From NCBI RefSeq assembly GCF_963169125.1, contig NC_084795.1, forward strand, positions 277,460,122-277,524,121: a DNA stretch of 64,000 nucleotides, given 5' to 3'. A model generated the notes under the pieces. The model had not been told where the DNA came from. It was given only the letters and a program-made list of their open reading frames with translations, and did no database searches. Shown piece after piece: positions 35,401-43,002 of the stretch; the stretch's first letter is position 1, and each line of letters begins with the position of its first letter. The DNA comes from Humulus lupulus (lineage: Eukaryota; Streptophyta; Magnoliopsida; Rosales; Cannabaceae). Made by a program: the position numbers and the translations under genes.

Positions 35401-38400
35401 GTGGGCCGTGGTTATTACCTCGTCGTCGGCTATACCCGTACATTCCACTATAAAGTCCGCCAATGCCTGTGCCTTAATGGTCGTTCTTGGGTGGTAGGTG
35501 ATCTCGAATTGTCCGAGCTCAACAGCCCATTTAAGGAGTCGACCTGAAGCCTCTGGTTTAGATAGGACTTGTCTAAGTGGTTGATCAGTCAGCACATGGA
35601 TGGGATGTGCCTGAAAGTAAGGGCGGAGCTTACGGGATGAATGAATCAGGCTGAGTGCGAGTTTCTCCATCAGTGGATATCTTGACTCTGCCCCCAGTAA
35701 TCTTTTACTGATGTAGTAAACGGGTCTTTGCACCCTTTCTTCTTCTCGGACGACCACTGCACTTATCGCGTGTTCGGTAGTTGAAAGGTATAGGTACAGT
35801 ATTTCCCCCGTTTCAGGTTTTGACAGGATGGGTGGTTCCGCAAGGTGCTTTTTGAGCTCCTGAAAGGCCATCTCGCATTCCTCTGTCCATTCAAACTTCT
35901 TACCTCCTCTCAGCAAGTTAAAAAATGGAAGACCACGATCTGTAGACTTCGAGATGAATCTGCTTAGGGCCGCCATCCTGCCAGTCAGACTTTGGACATC
36001 CTTGTGCCTTCGAGGTGAGGGCATATCAATTAGGGCCTTGATCTTGTCGGGGTTAGCCTCGATTCCACGGGAGTTCACAATAAAACCCAGGAATTTTCCT
36101 GAAGATACCCCAAAAGTGCACTTCTGAGGATTTAGCTTCATGTTATACTTCCTGAGCACGCCGAAGCACTCTTCGAGGTCATCAACATGGTTCTTGTTGA
36201 GTTGTGACTTTACAAGCATGTCATCAACATAAACCTCCATGTTGTTCCCTATTTGTTCTGAAAACATCATGTTTACGAGCCGCTGGTATGTGGCTCCAGC
36301 ATTCTTGAGCCTGAATGGCATGACATTATAGCAATATAGCCCTTTATCTGCGATGAAGCTCGTGTGTTCTTGGTCGGGGGCATGCATGGGAATCTGGTTA
36401 TATCTAGAATAGGCATCCATGAACGATATCAGGCCATGCCCCGCCGTGGCATCCACGAGCTGGTCAATCCTTGGTAACGGAAAACAGTCTTTTGAGCAAG
36501 CTTTGTTGAGATCTGAGTAGTCAATACGGGTTCTCCACGTCCCATTGGGCTTTGGGACCAACACCGGATTGGCTACCCAGTCAGGGTAAAAGGCGTCCCT
36601 AATGAAATGGTTTGCCTTTAACCTGTTAACCTCCTCCTTCAGTGCTTTCTTTCTGTTTTCGTCCAGCTGTCTTTGCTTTTGTTGCTTTGGGGGAAAGCTT
36701 TTGTCTATGTTTAGAGCATGGCTTGCTGCATTCGGGCTTATTCCTACCATGTCTGAGTGCGACCACGCGAAGACATCCTGGTTTTTCTTCAGAAAATAGA
36801 TTAATTGCTATTTGGCCTCATCTTGGAGGTGTTTCCCGACCTTCACCTTCTTCGAGGGATCAGCTTCCTCGAGCTGAACCTCTTCGAGCTCCTCTAAAGG
36901 TTCGAGGTCAGCTTTCTCCTCAATTCTCGAATCGATCTCTTCGTCAATTTCTAAAACTGTTCCGTCTTTATTTTGTATGATAACGAGTGCTTGAGCGTTC
37001 GTTTGTTTCTTTCCCCTCAAGGAGATGCTATAGCATTCTCTCCCTGCCAACTGGTCTCCTTTTAATGTCCCGACTCTGCTGGGGGTCGGGAACTTAAGGG
37101 CTAGATGCCGTACTGATGAAACTGCCCCCAGCCCGACCAGGGCGGGTCTCCCGAGCAGCACATTGTAGGCGGATGGTAAATCTACTACCACGAACTCCAT
37201 TATCTTGGTCACCGAGATTGGATAGTCTCCCAAGGTCACGGGGAGCTCAATGGATCCCATACAGGCAGTTCTTTCTCCTGAAAAGCCGTACAAAGTAGTT
37301 GCACACGCTTTCAGGTCGCGAAGGGAGAGTCCCATCTTCTCTATGGTTGCTTTGTAAAGGATGTTGACTGAGCTCCCATTATCTATGAGAACTCGGTGAA
37401 CCCTTTTATTGGCTAACTGAAGAGTAATGACCAACGGATCATGATGAGGGAACTGAACATGAGAGGCGTCATCCTCGGTGAATGTTATTGGCTGTGTTTC
37501 AATCCTCTGGCTTTTTGGTGCCCTAGGTTTGGGTTCATAAGGAGACCCGTCCCCTGTCTTCAACTCGTTAACATACCTCTTTTGGGCATTTCTGCCCCCT
37601 CCTGCGAGGTGAGGCCCTCCCGAGATGGTTATTACATCCTCTCCATCAATCGGCGGGGGCCTGTCCTCTTCCCGAGATCGGGAGTTATTATTTTGTGTGG
37701 TCGGAGGCACGGCTACTCTCTGGCTCGCGGCCGCCTGACCAGTACTCTGGTTTTTGACATAATGCCGGAAGTAACCTCTCGAGATCAAACCTTCGATCTC
37801 GTCCTTCAGTTGTCGACATTCATCGGTTGTATGTCCGGTGTCTCTGTGGAACCGACAATATTTACTGGAATCCTTCTTGGATTTTTGATTTCTCATCGGG
37901 TCAGGGCGCCCAAAGGGGACCTGGTTCTCATTAGCCAAGTATATGTTCTCTCGAGACTCATTGAGCTCGGTGTATACCTTATACACGGAGAAATACCTCT
38001 CCCCTTTCTTTTTCTTTCCTCCCTCAGCTTCGGGATTACTTCCTTCGTTCTTTTATCTCTTGGAGGGGTTCTCCGAGGCAGGCTTTGGTGCCGCTGGATC
38101 CGCCGAGGTTGAGGCAGAGTTGATGTTTATCGTTGTAGTTTCGGACTGGGAGGTCGCTTTGAGTGTCGACCTCGCTTCCTCCACATTGACAAACCTCTGC
38201 GCTCGTCTGTTAAACTCGGTTATCAACCTTACCGGTTTCCCTTGCATGTCTTCCCAAAGGGTACTTCCCGGTAATACGCCAGCTCGGATAGCCATGAGGT
38301 GTCCACTATCATCCACATCCCGAGCTCGGGCTACTTCTAGATTAAATCTTGTTAAATAACTCTTCAATGTTTCGCCCGGTTGCTGCCGGACGTTAGTTAA

Positions 38401-41400
38401 GGTGGATGCTTCTGGTCTGACCCCTACCATCGCTCTGAACTGCTTCTTAAAGTCTTTGGACAACTGCTCCCATGAGGTTATTGAGTGTCTCTTATACTTT
38501 TCGAACCAACTTTTGGCAAGTCCTGCCAATGATGTTGGAAACAACATGCACCTGAGCTCGTAACCCACATTACTGGCTCTCATGATAGTGTTGAACGTGC
38601 TCAGGTGACTACACGGGTCGGTCTTTCCTTCAAACGTAGGGACGTGAGGAATCTGAAACCCTTGAGGAAATTGAGTGTCAAATATATGGGGAGCAAACGG
38701 CTCGAGCTCCTCATCAGAGTCCTCATATCGACCATTTCCTCGTTCATTCTTTAAAAGCCTAAAGGCTCTTTTGAGCTGATCGATTCTTTCTTGGACTGGG
38801 TCAGTAGGAGGTACTGTCTGGAATTGACTGTCATTGATAGTGATTCCAGGCTCGCGTCTTCGCAAAGGATCTCTACGCTTATTCAAGCGATCCCTTAGGT
38901 CCGTATTTGTTTGATCTCCATTCCCCCGACTCTGATTCAGATGATTTCGCAGGTCGGGACGATTCTTGCGACTTCCAGTATTCTTACGACCTCGGTCGTG
39001 TTTACTGACGGACCTGGTCTCTCCGGACTCATCACTGGTGAAACTTATTGCTCGGTTATTTCGCGATGGATTCTTTTCACGTCGCCTCGTCTCCGCAATG
39101 CGAGACCGAGACGTCTGACTTCTCTCAGATGGAGCGCCTCTCCGCTCCTGGAAAGTCTCTCTGTTTCCTTGTCTTTCCCCCGCACGCCCTTGATCCTGAT
39201 CTCGAACAGGTTGAGTGTTTCTGTGTGGAGGCGAAGGATATCTTATGGGTGACAGAGGGAACCGTATAGGCGACGGTGGCTGCCACCCTTGTCACGGTCT
39301 AGAGGGTCCAGAATTTGCCCGAGATGGGTCAGTCGCATTCGGTGTACTCCCAGGTACCTGAGTCCGAGCCTCTGCAGGGGTTCGGTTATTCTCAGCTCTT
39401 GCAGGCACTTCTACAGGCGGGTTAGCCGGGGCCCGAGCTCGAGTACTCCTCTGGGGCCTAGGCGGAGCGGATGGCTCCGCTGGTGCCGGAGGTTGAGTTG
39501 GCCTCCTTGTGGCAGCATCCTTTCGTGGATGCCCGCGGGGCCTCCGGGGAGGAACATGTACGTCCCTTGGAGGAGGAACTTGGTTTTCGCGCGGAGGCGG
39601 GGGTTGAGCCACCTGCGCCTCTGCGGCTATCCTTGTCAACTCCTCATTCCGTTTGTTGGCTTCTGCCAACAACTGCTTCAGTTGCCGGTTTTCAAGTTCC
39701 ACAATAGGAACGTACCGCTCAGGATTGTAGTACATATCCTCATCTCTTGGTGGAGGAGGTGGTCCCCGGGAATCAGAGGACCCATTTCTCTCTTCAACAT
39801 CTGGGTTCTCCATTGGTTGTTTTCCAGGACGTCTTGGGTAATTTTCCTCAGGGGTGTTCTAATTGTTTGTGGCCATGATTTTCTCAGGGATGAATGCTTA
39901 AGGCTCTCAATGAAAGCACCAAACTGTTGACGCCGTTTTTCGTCAAACAGTGAAAGAAGAGCACTTAAACAATAACTGATAATGGACAATTGAAATAAAA
40001 CAATACAGACACACGATTTTTACGTGGTTCAGCAGTTAAATCTGCCTAGTCCACGAGTCTCTGTTATTAGTACTCAAGATTATCTCTAGGAATTCTTCAG
40101 GAATGAATTCTCCAGAGTTTTCTCTCAAAGATCAGAATTTCGGTCCTTTACAATGGTGCATGGCCTCTCTATTTATAGAGAAGGTTGCAGAATACTATCC
40201 CACATATTTTGGGTAGTTACTCTTTTTGTATAAATAAAATAAATGGCTTTAAATGCCTGTAATCAGATATAAAAGGAAACGTCCCCTGAAGACCAGGAGA
40301 CGTATAACTGACCAAATAATATCCCACGATTCTAGGGGATTTACAATAATAAATGAGGATTACATCTCGTATTTATAACACTTGTAGATATTCAAGGTGG
40401 TTATCGCGTATCTCTAAGGCTTTAGCTTCCCAGGTTTCCCGTCATCTATCGAGCTAGAAACATCTCCCGAGGCCACATGGCTTTCGAGATCGTATGTGCG
40501 TCGAGCTCGGGACCTCTGATCCAAGGTCATCCCTGGAGATGAATGCTTCCCCGGAGCCATCTTTCGAGATCATAAATATTTCGAGGTCACCATACTCGAG
40601 GTCTTCTATGTCCTGCAGGCTCGACATACAATCCTGGAGCATGTTTCCAACCTTGTGAGTCCACTTACTTGCGAATTCCAACTTTCAAGGTCATATTTTA
40701 CATAGCTCGAAATCTGGGTGTAACAAATATATAATCATAATTATTTACTAATTATATTAATATGAATTCAAATATTATAAATAATTATAATTATAATAAT
40801 ATTTAATACAATTAAGACTAGATATTTAATATTTATATTAGTATAAATTTAAATATTATGATAATATATAATCTTAATTTTTATTAAAAAAATTATCATG
40901 TATGCTTAAAAATGTTATATTATTATATATAATAATATTATATTATTTAAAATTTATATGATAATGATACAAATTTATTAAATATAATTAAAAAATTCTA
41001 TAAATAAAACTAAGTAAACAACGCGCATTGCACGTTGCTTGTTTCTAGCCAAGTAGCCTTGAGTGAGAGATTAATACTTGGTCTTAGCGAAACATGTGTT
41101 GCAACTTTGTAATTTTTAATGAGATACATGTTGATCACGTGAGTGACATGTGCTGGAAATGAATTTCAACAAGCACCAATTAGTTTTAAGTTGGATTCTC
41201 AATCTTACTTTAAAAGTTTTCTATATGGTGTCAAAGTTAGGTTTTCTCATTTCTTCATCCTTCATGATGAAGTGAACTTTTTTGTACATGTTGAATATTT
41301 TGAATTGTGCCAAACCAATTAGGGTGATGTGCATACCCATAAATTTTTCTTAATTATTAATTATTTATTTTTAAATAAAGGTAGTGATGTGACGAGATAA

Positions 41401-42820
41401 TTTTATGCAGGGTAGTATACATGAATGGCTGCGATGCAATCACGACCTAGGAGATCAATATAAAGTAGACATTGTAAGCAGCTTTCAGTATCATGTAAAC
41501 CTTAGTGCTAAAGGCTACAGATCTTTAATATACAGGTGAATCTAATTTATTAGGTCATTTCTTTCATAATATGTGGAATGAGTAATGATATGTGCACCAA
41601 AATATTACACCAACTGATGTAAAAACAGTCGGTCCCGCGTGATATAGATTTGATTGGTCAAATGAAACTATCACGTCATCTTATGTATACATAATTTTTT
41701 GTGCATAATTTTGGTGCACATATCATTACTCTTTGTAGAATACTATAGGTTATAGTAATAACCTATATAAATGTATAAATTTTGTTTGGATAATTTCTTA
41801 ATCTGTTTTTTGTTCTAATGTCTTTATAAGTGGTGATCATGACATGACTGTTCCGTTCTTGGCAACTCAAGCATGGATAAAGTCTTTAAATTACTCCATT
41901 GTAGATGAGTGGAGGTCATGGATTGTTGAAGACCAAGTTGCAGGGTAAATATGCACATCACAAATTGCTTGGAGGGAAATCCTAAAGGAACATTATTTTT
42001 AAAATAATAAAAAAAAAAGATATAGGTGTTGTTCGGTAACATTTAAAAGAATGATTTTTTATTTAATCAATTAAAAATTTGACAATTAAACACAAAAAAA
42101 GTGTTTGGTAACTCTATTTTTAATTATTATTTTAAAAAAAATTTATTAAATTTTAAAAATAGAATTTTTTCACTTTCAATTTTTTTTAAACCGTTTTCGA
42201 CTTTTCGTTTCTTTTTTTTCTTCTCTTCTTCAAATCAACACATCATTTTATATTGTTAAACAAAAAATAAAAATAAAAATTATCAAATGCATTTATTATT
42301 TTTTGTTTTTAAAAACAAAAAACAAAAATAGTTACCAAACATATTTTTATTTTTTAAAAATAAAGAAACAAAAATAAAAATAATATCCCCATTTTTGTGT
42401 TTAAAAATTTCAAAAATAAAAATTTTACCTAACACAACCATAGTAATAAAGGTTTAATATTCAACACTCACATTTTCATAAGTTTAGATTATAATTTATT
42501 TGTTTTGGACTTTCAGGTTCACTAGGAGTTACTCCAATCAAATGACATTTGCAACTGTTAAGGCAAGGCTGAATGTTTATTTTTAAGAACATAATATATT
42601 TGTATAAATTTTGCAAGATTAAATTATCTATAATCAAATTCTTAATGATTTTTTTTATAAAAAAAATCATTTAATTTTGTTCAATGTTTAACCAAATAAT
42701 CATTAATTTGATAATTATATTATTACATGAATGCAGGGAGCAGGACACACAGCTCCCCAGTACAAGCAAAAGGAATGTTTTGCTATGTTTCAAAGGTGGA
42801 TCAATGGTAAGCCTTTGTAA
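14093..42820 (+). CDS. Serine carboxypeptidase-like protein (SCPL, clade I acyltransferase type), 14 exons
   Basis: Exons: 14093-14241, 14325-14470, 20147-20223, 20462-20584, 20728-20830, 21481-21518, 21655-21756, 22095-22181, 23177-23341, 23454-23525, 41411-41535, 41831-41944, 42517-42562, 42737-42820. They total 1,431 bp (476 codons plus stop) and phase is kept at every junction. Residues 1 to about 29 form a Leu-rich signal peptide, so the product probably enters the secretory pathway or vacuole. The oxyanion segment is [12 protein letters not shown], the catalytic Ser is at 184 (AGDSYAG), the catalytic Asp lies in SGDHDM (396-401), and His is 453 (GAGHTAP). PVGTGFSYS and [10 protein letters not shown] favour clade I, whose characterised members include glucose-ester-dependent acyltransferases; the actual substrate is unknown. 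NGS (109) and NYS (416) are potential glycosylation sites. Length is typical for the family. Intron 13 has a GC donor. About 95% of the gene is intron, mostly transposons. Confidence 0.9.
14471..14715 (+). other. 5' part of SCPL intron 2
   Basis: AT-dinucleotide run, then a purine-rich stretch and unremarkable AT-rich DNA up to the target site duplication CAAAG at 14711-14715. Nothing coding is seen. Confidence 0.6.
14716..15822 (+). repeat. 5' LTR of the LARD-like element
   Basis: 1,107 bp with termini TGTTA...TAACA. A TATA-like box TATAAATA lies at 15315-15322. A cluster of GC-rich palindromes (GTGGCCGCGGCCAC at 15061-15074, variants to 15147) sits about 170-250 bp upstream of it. Confidence 0.88.
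15823..18365 (+). other. Interior of the LARD-like element, no coding capacity
   Basis: 2.5 kb of AT-rich sequence. No gag, protease, integrase or RT motif can be read in any frame. The only longer open frames (about 17993-18263) are short and overlapping. It ends in the polypurine tract before the second LTR. Confidence 0.75.
18366..19468 (+). repeat. 3' LTR of the LARD-like element
   Basis: 1,103 bp, largely collinear with 14716-15822. Relative to the first LTR it has short extra stretches near 18430 and 18525 and lacks about 34 bp near the 3' end. A TATA-like box TATAAATA lies at 18994-19001. The GC-palindrome cluster is present (18743-18756 onward) but two of its units carry a substitution. 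Confidence 0.88.
19507..19922. mobile_element. MITE, family B, copy 1
   Basis: Imperfect terminal inverted repeats of about 45 bp: the left end TAGGAAGCGACTAC...AACACCGGTGCATCC pairs with the right end GGATGCACTGGTGTT...TAGTCGTTCCCTA. An inner inverted pair (ACAAATTTTCAAGAAATTCT and its reverse complement) lies near 19635 and 19770. No coding capacity. A diverged copy lies at about 55960-56262. Confidence 0.75.
20147..23525 (+). CDS. SCPL exons 3-10 (catalytic Ser and central region)
   Basis: Exon 3 encodes [13 protein letters not shown]; exon 4 [13 protein letters not shown]; exon 5 the nucleophile [11 protein letters not shown] (Ser184); exon 6 a 13-residue link; exon 7 [10 protein letters not shown]; exon 8 a Cys-containing stretch; exon 9 [15 protein letters not shown] with an Asp run (FDDDDDS); and exon 10 [17 protein letters not shown]. 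All introns here are GT-AG. Intron 8 holds an 800-bp fold-back element, intron 3 a MITE, and introns 5 and 7 hold fold-back elements. Despite these insertions each exon keeps its frame. Confidence 0.9.
20243..20397. mobile_element. MITE, family C, copy 1 (SCPL intron 3)
   Basis: Hairpin-forming ends: ATGATATGTGCACCAAAA at the left pairs with TTTTGGTGCGCATATCAT at the right. The interior contains TTGATTGGTTAAAT. A second copy lies in intron 11 of the same gene at about 41583-41732. Confidence 0.7.
20865..21205. repeat. Fold-back element in SCPL intron 5
   Basis: The left arm (GGTACATTGTGTTTTATTG, TGGCACTCTATATTTTC) is complementary to the right arm (GAAAATATAAAGTACCAAG...). The remaining 3' part of intron 5 (21206-21480) is AT-rich with no gene seen. 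Confidence 0.5.
21885..22072. mobile_element. Fold-back MITE, family A, copy 3 (SCPL intron 7)
   Basis: Left arm AGTCATTTTGCATTCTGGCC and TTTTGATAATTTTTT pair with right arm AAAATTTATCAAAACTAGACCAG and TACAAAATAACTT. The ends also carry TTTTGCCGACGAACCC, like the copy at 62.5 kb. No coding capacity. Confidence 0.65.
22217..23032. repeat. Long fold-back (near-palindromic) element in SCPL intron 8
   Basis: The left end TCTTCTATATAATAAGTGTG pairs with the right end CACACTTATTATATAGAAAT, and most of the intervening AT-rich sequence is also arranged as inverted halves around about 22620. It would form a hairpin of roughly 400-bp arms in RNA or single-stranded DNA. The 3' part of the intron has an ATT trinucleotide run (about 23140-23165). 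Confidence 0.7.
23526..23673 (+). other. 5' end of SCPL intron 10
   Basis: Donor GTATGT followed by ordinary intronic sequence up to the CACTA-type terminus. Intron 10 continues to 41410. Confidence 0.7.
23674..24690 (+). mobile_element. CACTA-type DNA transposon end with subterminal repeats (partial)
   Basis: CACTACTACAAAAAC at 23674 matches the plant En/Spm (CACTA) terminal repeat. It is followed by four or five diverged tandem copies of a roughly 70-100-bp unit (ACTTTTTAGGACTCGCA...CCTAAAAGTTTGAA) up to about 24115, typical of CACTA subterminal regions. The next 500 bp are a pyrimidine-rich tract and a GC-rich stretch with two similar segments ending in GGGCTT(C/T)AAAACCCA. No transposase and no second terminal repeat were found. 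The small open frames in this GC-rich stretch are not convincing genes. Confidence 0.6.
24691..25200. repeat. AT-rich degenerate repeat array, left half
   Basis: Several diverged copies of a module containing AGACTAGATATTTAATA (24703, 24833, 25138) in very AT-rich DNA. The same module continues at 40731-40930 beyond the Tat-lineage element, so that element inserted inside this array. No gene. Confidence 0.6.
25206..26006 (-). repeat. 3' LTR of the Tat-lineage element
   Basis: 801 bp, termini TGTTAACACC...GGGTGTAACA, about a dozen substitutions from the partner LTR. It is rich in TCGAG and GAGCTCG motifs near its inner end. An open frame on either strand here is not a gene. Confidence 0.92.
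26007..26022 (-). promoter_or_regulatory. Polypurine tract of the Tat-lineage element
   Basis: On the minus strand, ACTTTTGAGGGGGCAAGA directly precedes the 3' LTR. This is the plus-strand DNA priming site and it confirms the minus orientation. Confidence 0.8.
26269..26487 (+). promoter_or_regulatory. Putative TATA box and 5' untranslated exon of the antisense gene
   Basis: TATATATA at 26269-26276 is followed by about 210 bp ending in a strong donor (GTAAGTAAG from 26488). The acceptor would be TTTCTTTCTCGCTAG at 26981-26995, right before the ATG at 26996. This would give the antisense gene its own promoter and a leader intron of about 510 bp. Inferred from motifs only. Confidence 0.45.
26996..29933 (+). 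pseudogene. Antisense additional gene of the Tat element (putative gypsy-type transposon domain, coiled coil)
   Basis: Four coding exons can be joined in phase: 26996-27881 (donor GTAAGT), 27965-28279 (donor GTAAAG), 28707-29242 (donor GTGAGT) and 29325-29933. Exon 1 carries the conserved block [19 protein letters not shown]...[19 protein letters not shown]...[13 protein letters not shown], matching the putative gypsy-type transposon family (Transposase_28 style) of plant elements. Exon 3 is Lys/Ala/Ser-rich, and exon 4 is a long coiled coil with a repeated [16 protein letters not shown] unit. Exon 3 contains TAA (28976-28978) and TAG (29174-29176) in frame, so this copy is decayed. The second exon alternatively stays open to a TAG at 28612-28614, so two transcript forms are possible. 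Function is unknown; such ORFs are a known Tat-lineage trait. Confidence 0.75.
29934..30478. other. Spacer of the Tat element with diverged repeat precursors
   Basis: Non-coding. From about 30415 it has two diverged half-units, TGGTTTGTTCCAAACC and TGGTTAACTCCAAACG, spaced about 33 bp apart. They resemble the core dyads of the tandem array that follows. Confidence 0.5.
30479..31178. repeat. Tandem array, 10 copies of a 70-bp unit
   Basis: The start GATAATTCGG recurs at 30479, 30549, 30619, 30689, 30759, 30829, 30899, 30969, 31039 and 31109, an exact 70-bp period with few substitutions. Each unit has two dyads: TTCGGTTATGTCCGAA and, 35 bp later, TATTTGGTTATATCCAAATA. The monomer is therefore itself an old duplication of a 35-bp unit. 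At the first variable site copies 1-7 mostly alternate CTCAG with CTAGG or CTAAG, hinting at a 140-bp higher-order unit. Confidence 0.92.
31397..35055 (-). pseudogene. Tat-lineage integrase, split by a solo LTR
   Basis: The 5' half (35055 to about 34470) carries an Asp/Glu-rich linker, [15 protein letters not shown], the zinc-binding [14 protein letters not shown]...CNKCQ and the first catalytic Asp in [12 protein letters not shown]. The 3' half (32190-31397) resumes with AMDYFTKW and has the second Asp (IVSDNGTQF), the Glu ([13 protein letters not shown]) and the C-terminal [10 protein letters not shown]. The split falls between GKGGVK and the next Tyr codon, at the ATTTC target duplication. 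Confidence 0.88.
32196..34469. mobile_element. Nested solo LTR (Tekay-like Gypsy), 2,274 bp
   Basis: Inserted into the integrase with a 5-bp duplication ATTTC (32191-32195 and 34470-34474). Termini are TGTAATGCCC...GGGCGTTACA. No protein domain is seen, so a solo LTR left by recombination between two LTRs is the simplest reading. It contains a GC-rich palindrome cluster around AGCGCTATAGCGCT (about 33110-33225) and a direct ladder of GACC-GGTC words (33620-33960). The orientation is not proven. The small open frames within it are not genes. Confidence 0.82.
35059..36807 (-). pseudogene. Tat-lineage reverse transcriptase and RNase H
   Basis: RT motifs are visible in order: [43 protein letters not shown], the active site [10 protein letters not shown], and [20 protein letters not shown]. 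RNase H follows with [15 protein letters not shown] and a second RNase-H-like block [18 protein letters not shown] (Asp), [13 protein letters not shown] (Glu) and [11 protein letters not shown] (Asp). A second, archaeal-like RNase H is typical of the Tat lineage. It ends at TAG 35056-35058. Confidence 0.88.
36811..38052 (-). pseudogene. Tat-lineage nucleocapsid motif and aspartic protease
   Basis: The Cys/His motif [15 protein letters not shown] is followed by a low-complexity linker and the protease domain: [13 protein letters not shown] holds the catalytic Asp in a D-N-G version of the usual D-S/T-G, and [10 protein letters not shown] is the C-terminal flap/ILG-like motif. The D-N-G form is common in Tat-lineage elements. 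The frame ends at TAG 36808-36810 just before RT. Confidence 0.85.
38056..39813 (-). pseudogene. gag: Tat-lineage gag
   Basis: The N-terminal 170 residues are Pro/Arg-rich with a short coiled coil ([20 protein letters not shown]). TGA at 39292-39294 then interrupts. The frame reopens and stays open through an Arg/Asn/Ser-rich linker to the gag core with [33 protein letters not shown] and [15 protein letters not shown], the standard plant retrotransposon gag domain. It ends at TAA 38053-38055, after which the same frame continues into the nucleocapsid-like region. Confidence 0.85.
39904..39921 (-). other. Primer binding site of the Tat-lineage element
   Basis: On the minus strand TGGTGCTTTCATTGAGAG begins three bases inside the 5' LTR. 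It has the TGG start of a tRNA-primed site. I did not assign the tRNA. Confidence 0.7.
39925..40725 (-). repeat. 5' LTR of the Tat-lineage element
   Basis: 801 bp, termini TGTTGACGCC...GGGTGTAACA on the plus strand. A TATA-like box (TATAAATAG on the minus strand, 40169-40177) sits where transcription of gag-pol would start. It matches 25206-26006 except at about a dozen positions. Confidence 0.92.
40731..41410 (+). other. Right part of SCPL intron 10 (AT-rich array, then ordinary intron)
   Basis: 40731-40980 continues the AGACTAGATATTTAATA array interrupted by the Tat element. Near 41015-41040 is ACAACGCGCATTGCACGTTG, similar in style to the ends of some plant DNA elements. The rest is ordinary AT-rich intron to the acceptor TTTTATGCAG at 41401-41410. 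Confidence 0.55.
41411..42820 (+). CDS. SCPL exons 11-14 (catalytic Asp and His)
   Basis: Exon 11 (41411-41535) encodes IHEWLRCN and ends SLIYS. Exon 12 (41831-41944) encodes [10 protein letters not shown] and [14 protein letters not shown]. Exon 13 (42517-42562) encodes [15 protein letters not shown] and is followed by GCAAGG, a GC donor. Exon 14 (42737-42820) encodes [15 protein letters not shown] and stop TAA at 42818-42820. Introns 11 and 12 carry MITEs. The 3' untranslated region was not delimited. Confidence 0.9.
41583..41732. mobile_element. MITE, family C, copy 2 (SCPL intron 11)
   Basis: GTAATGATATGTGCACCAAA at the left and TTTGGTGCACATATCATTAC at the right are inverted repeats matching the copy in intron 3 (20243-20397). 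The interior shares TTGATTGGTCAAAT. Confidence 0.7.
42025..42445. mobile_element. AT-rich fold-back MITE in SCPL intron 12
   Basis: The ends TAGGTGTTGTTCGGTAAC and TTTTACCTAACACAACCATA are imperfect inverted repeats, and the interior is a run of T- and A-rich inverted segments around ACCAAACATA. A similar-looking element lies at 56385-56970. Confidence 0.55.
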
Positions 42821-43002
42821 TGAATTTAGCTTGATATTATGTTTTATTTATTTCAAAAAATTCCTTCTAAAAAAGCAACTATAAAAAGAATAAAGGAGAG
42901 ATTTATATATAGTCTATATATAAGTTTGTAAAATTATTTATATTATCTACTACACAATTATGGCCAACACATTGAAAATGCGTGTAGTTTTTCTTATATG
43001 TG
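42821..43002 (+). other. SCPL 3' flank
   Basis: AT-rich sequence after the stop codon that should contain the 3' untranslated region and polyadenylation site. No clear AATAAA was picked out. Confidence 0.5.

Larger units (their letters stand above)
31397..39813 (-). pseudogene. gag-pol: Tat-lineage gag-pol polyprotein, one frame with four stops and a nested insertion
   Basis: On the minus strand one frame runs from gag to the integrase end without a frameshift. It is broken by TGA (39292-39294), TAA (38053-38055), TAG (36808-36810), TAG (35056-35058) and a 2,274-bp solo LTR plus one TSD copy; removing those 2,279 bp restores the same frame. Order: Pro-rich gag N-terminus, gag core, Cys/His motif, protease, RT, RNase H, integrase zinc finger, integrase core and C-terminus. 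The integrase ends with [10 protein letters not shown], the GPY/F motif. All four stops are single transitions away from Gln or Arg codons, consistent with deamination of methylated cytosines. It is not functional as it stands. Confidence 0.88.
25206..40725 (-). mobile_element. Tat-lineage (Retand-type) Ty3/Gypsy retrotransposon with an antisense extra gene
   Basis: Complete 15,520-bp element flanked by TSD AATAT (25201-25205 and 40726-40730). Both LTRs are 801 bp. Gag-pol lies on the minus strand with a primer site beside the right LTR and a polypurine tract beside the left. An antisense multi-exon gene (about 26.3-29.9 kb) and a 70-bp tandem array (30479-31178) lie between pol and the 3' LTR, the arrangement known from the Tat lineage. 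By eye the LTRs differ at about 12 sites (about 98.5% identity), so insertion is recent in evolutionary terms. A solo LTR interrupts the integrase. The element sits in SCPL intron 10. Confidence 0.93.

Noticed and set aside
36602..39930. Long plus-strand open frames (up to about 220 codons) across the Tat gag-protease region
   Set aside because: Complement of real gag-pol codons; no recognisable protein and inconsistent with the antisense gene further left.
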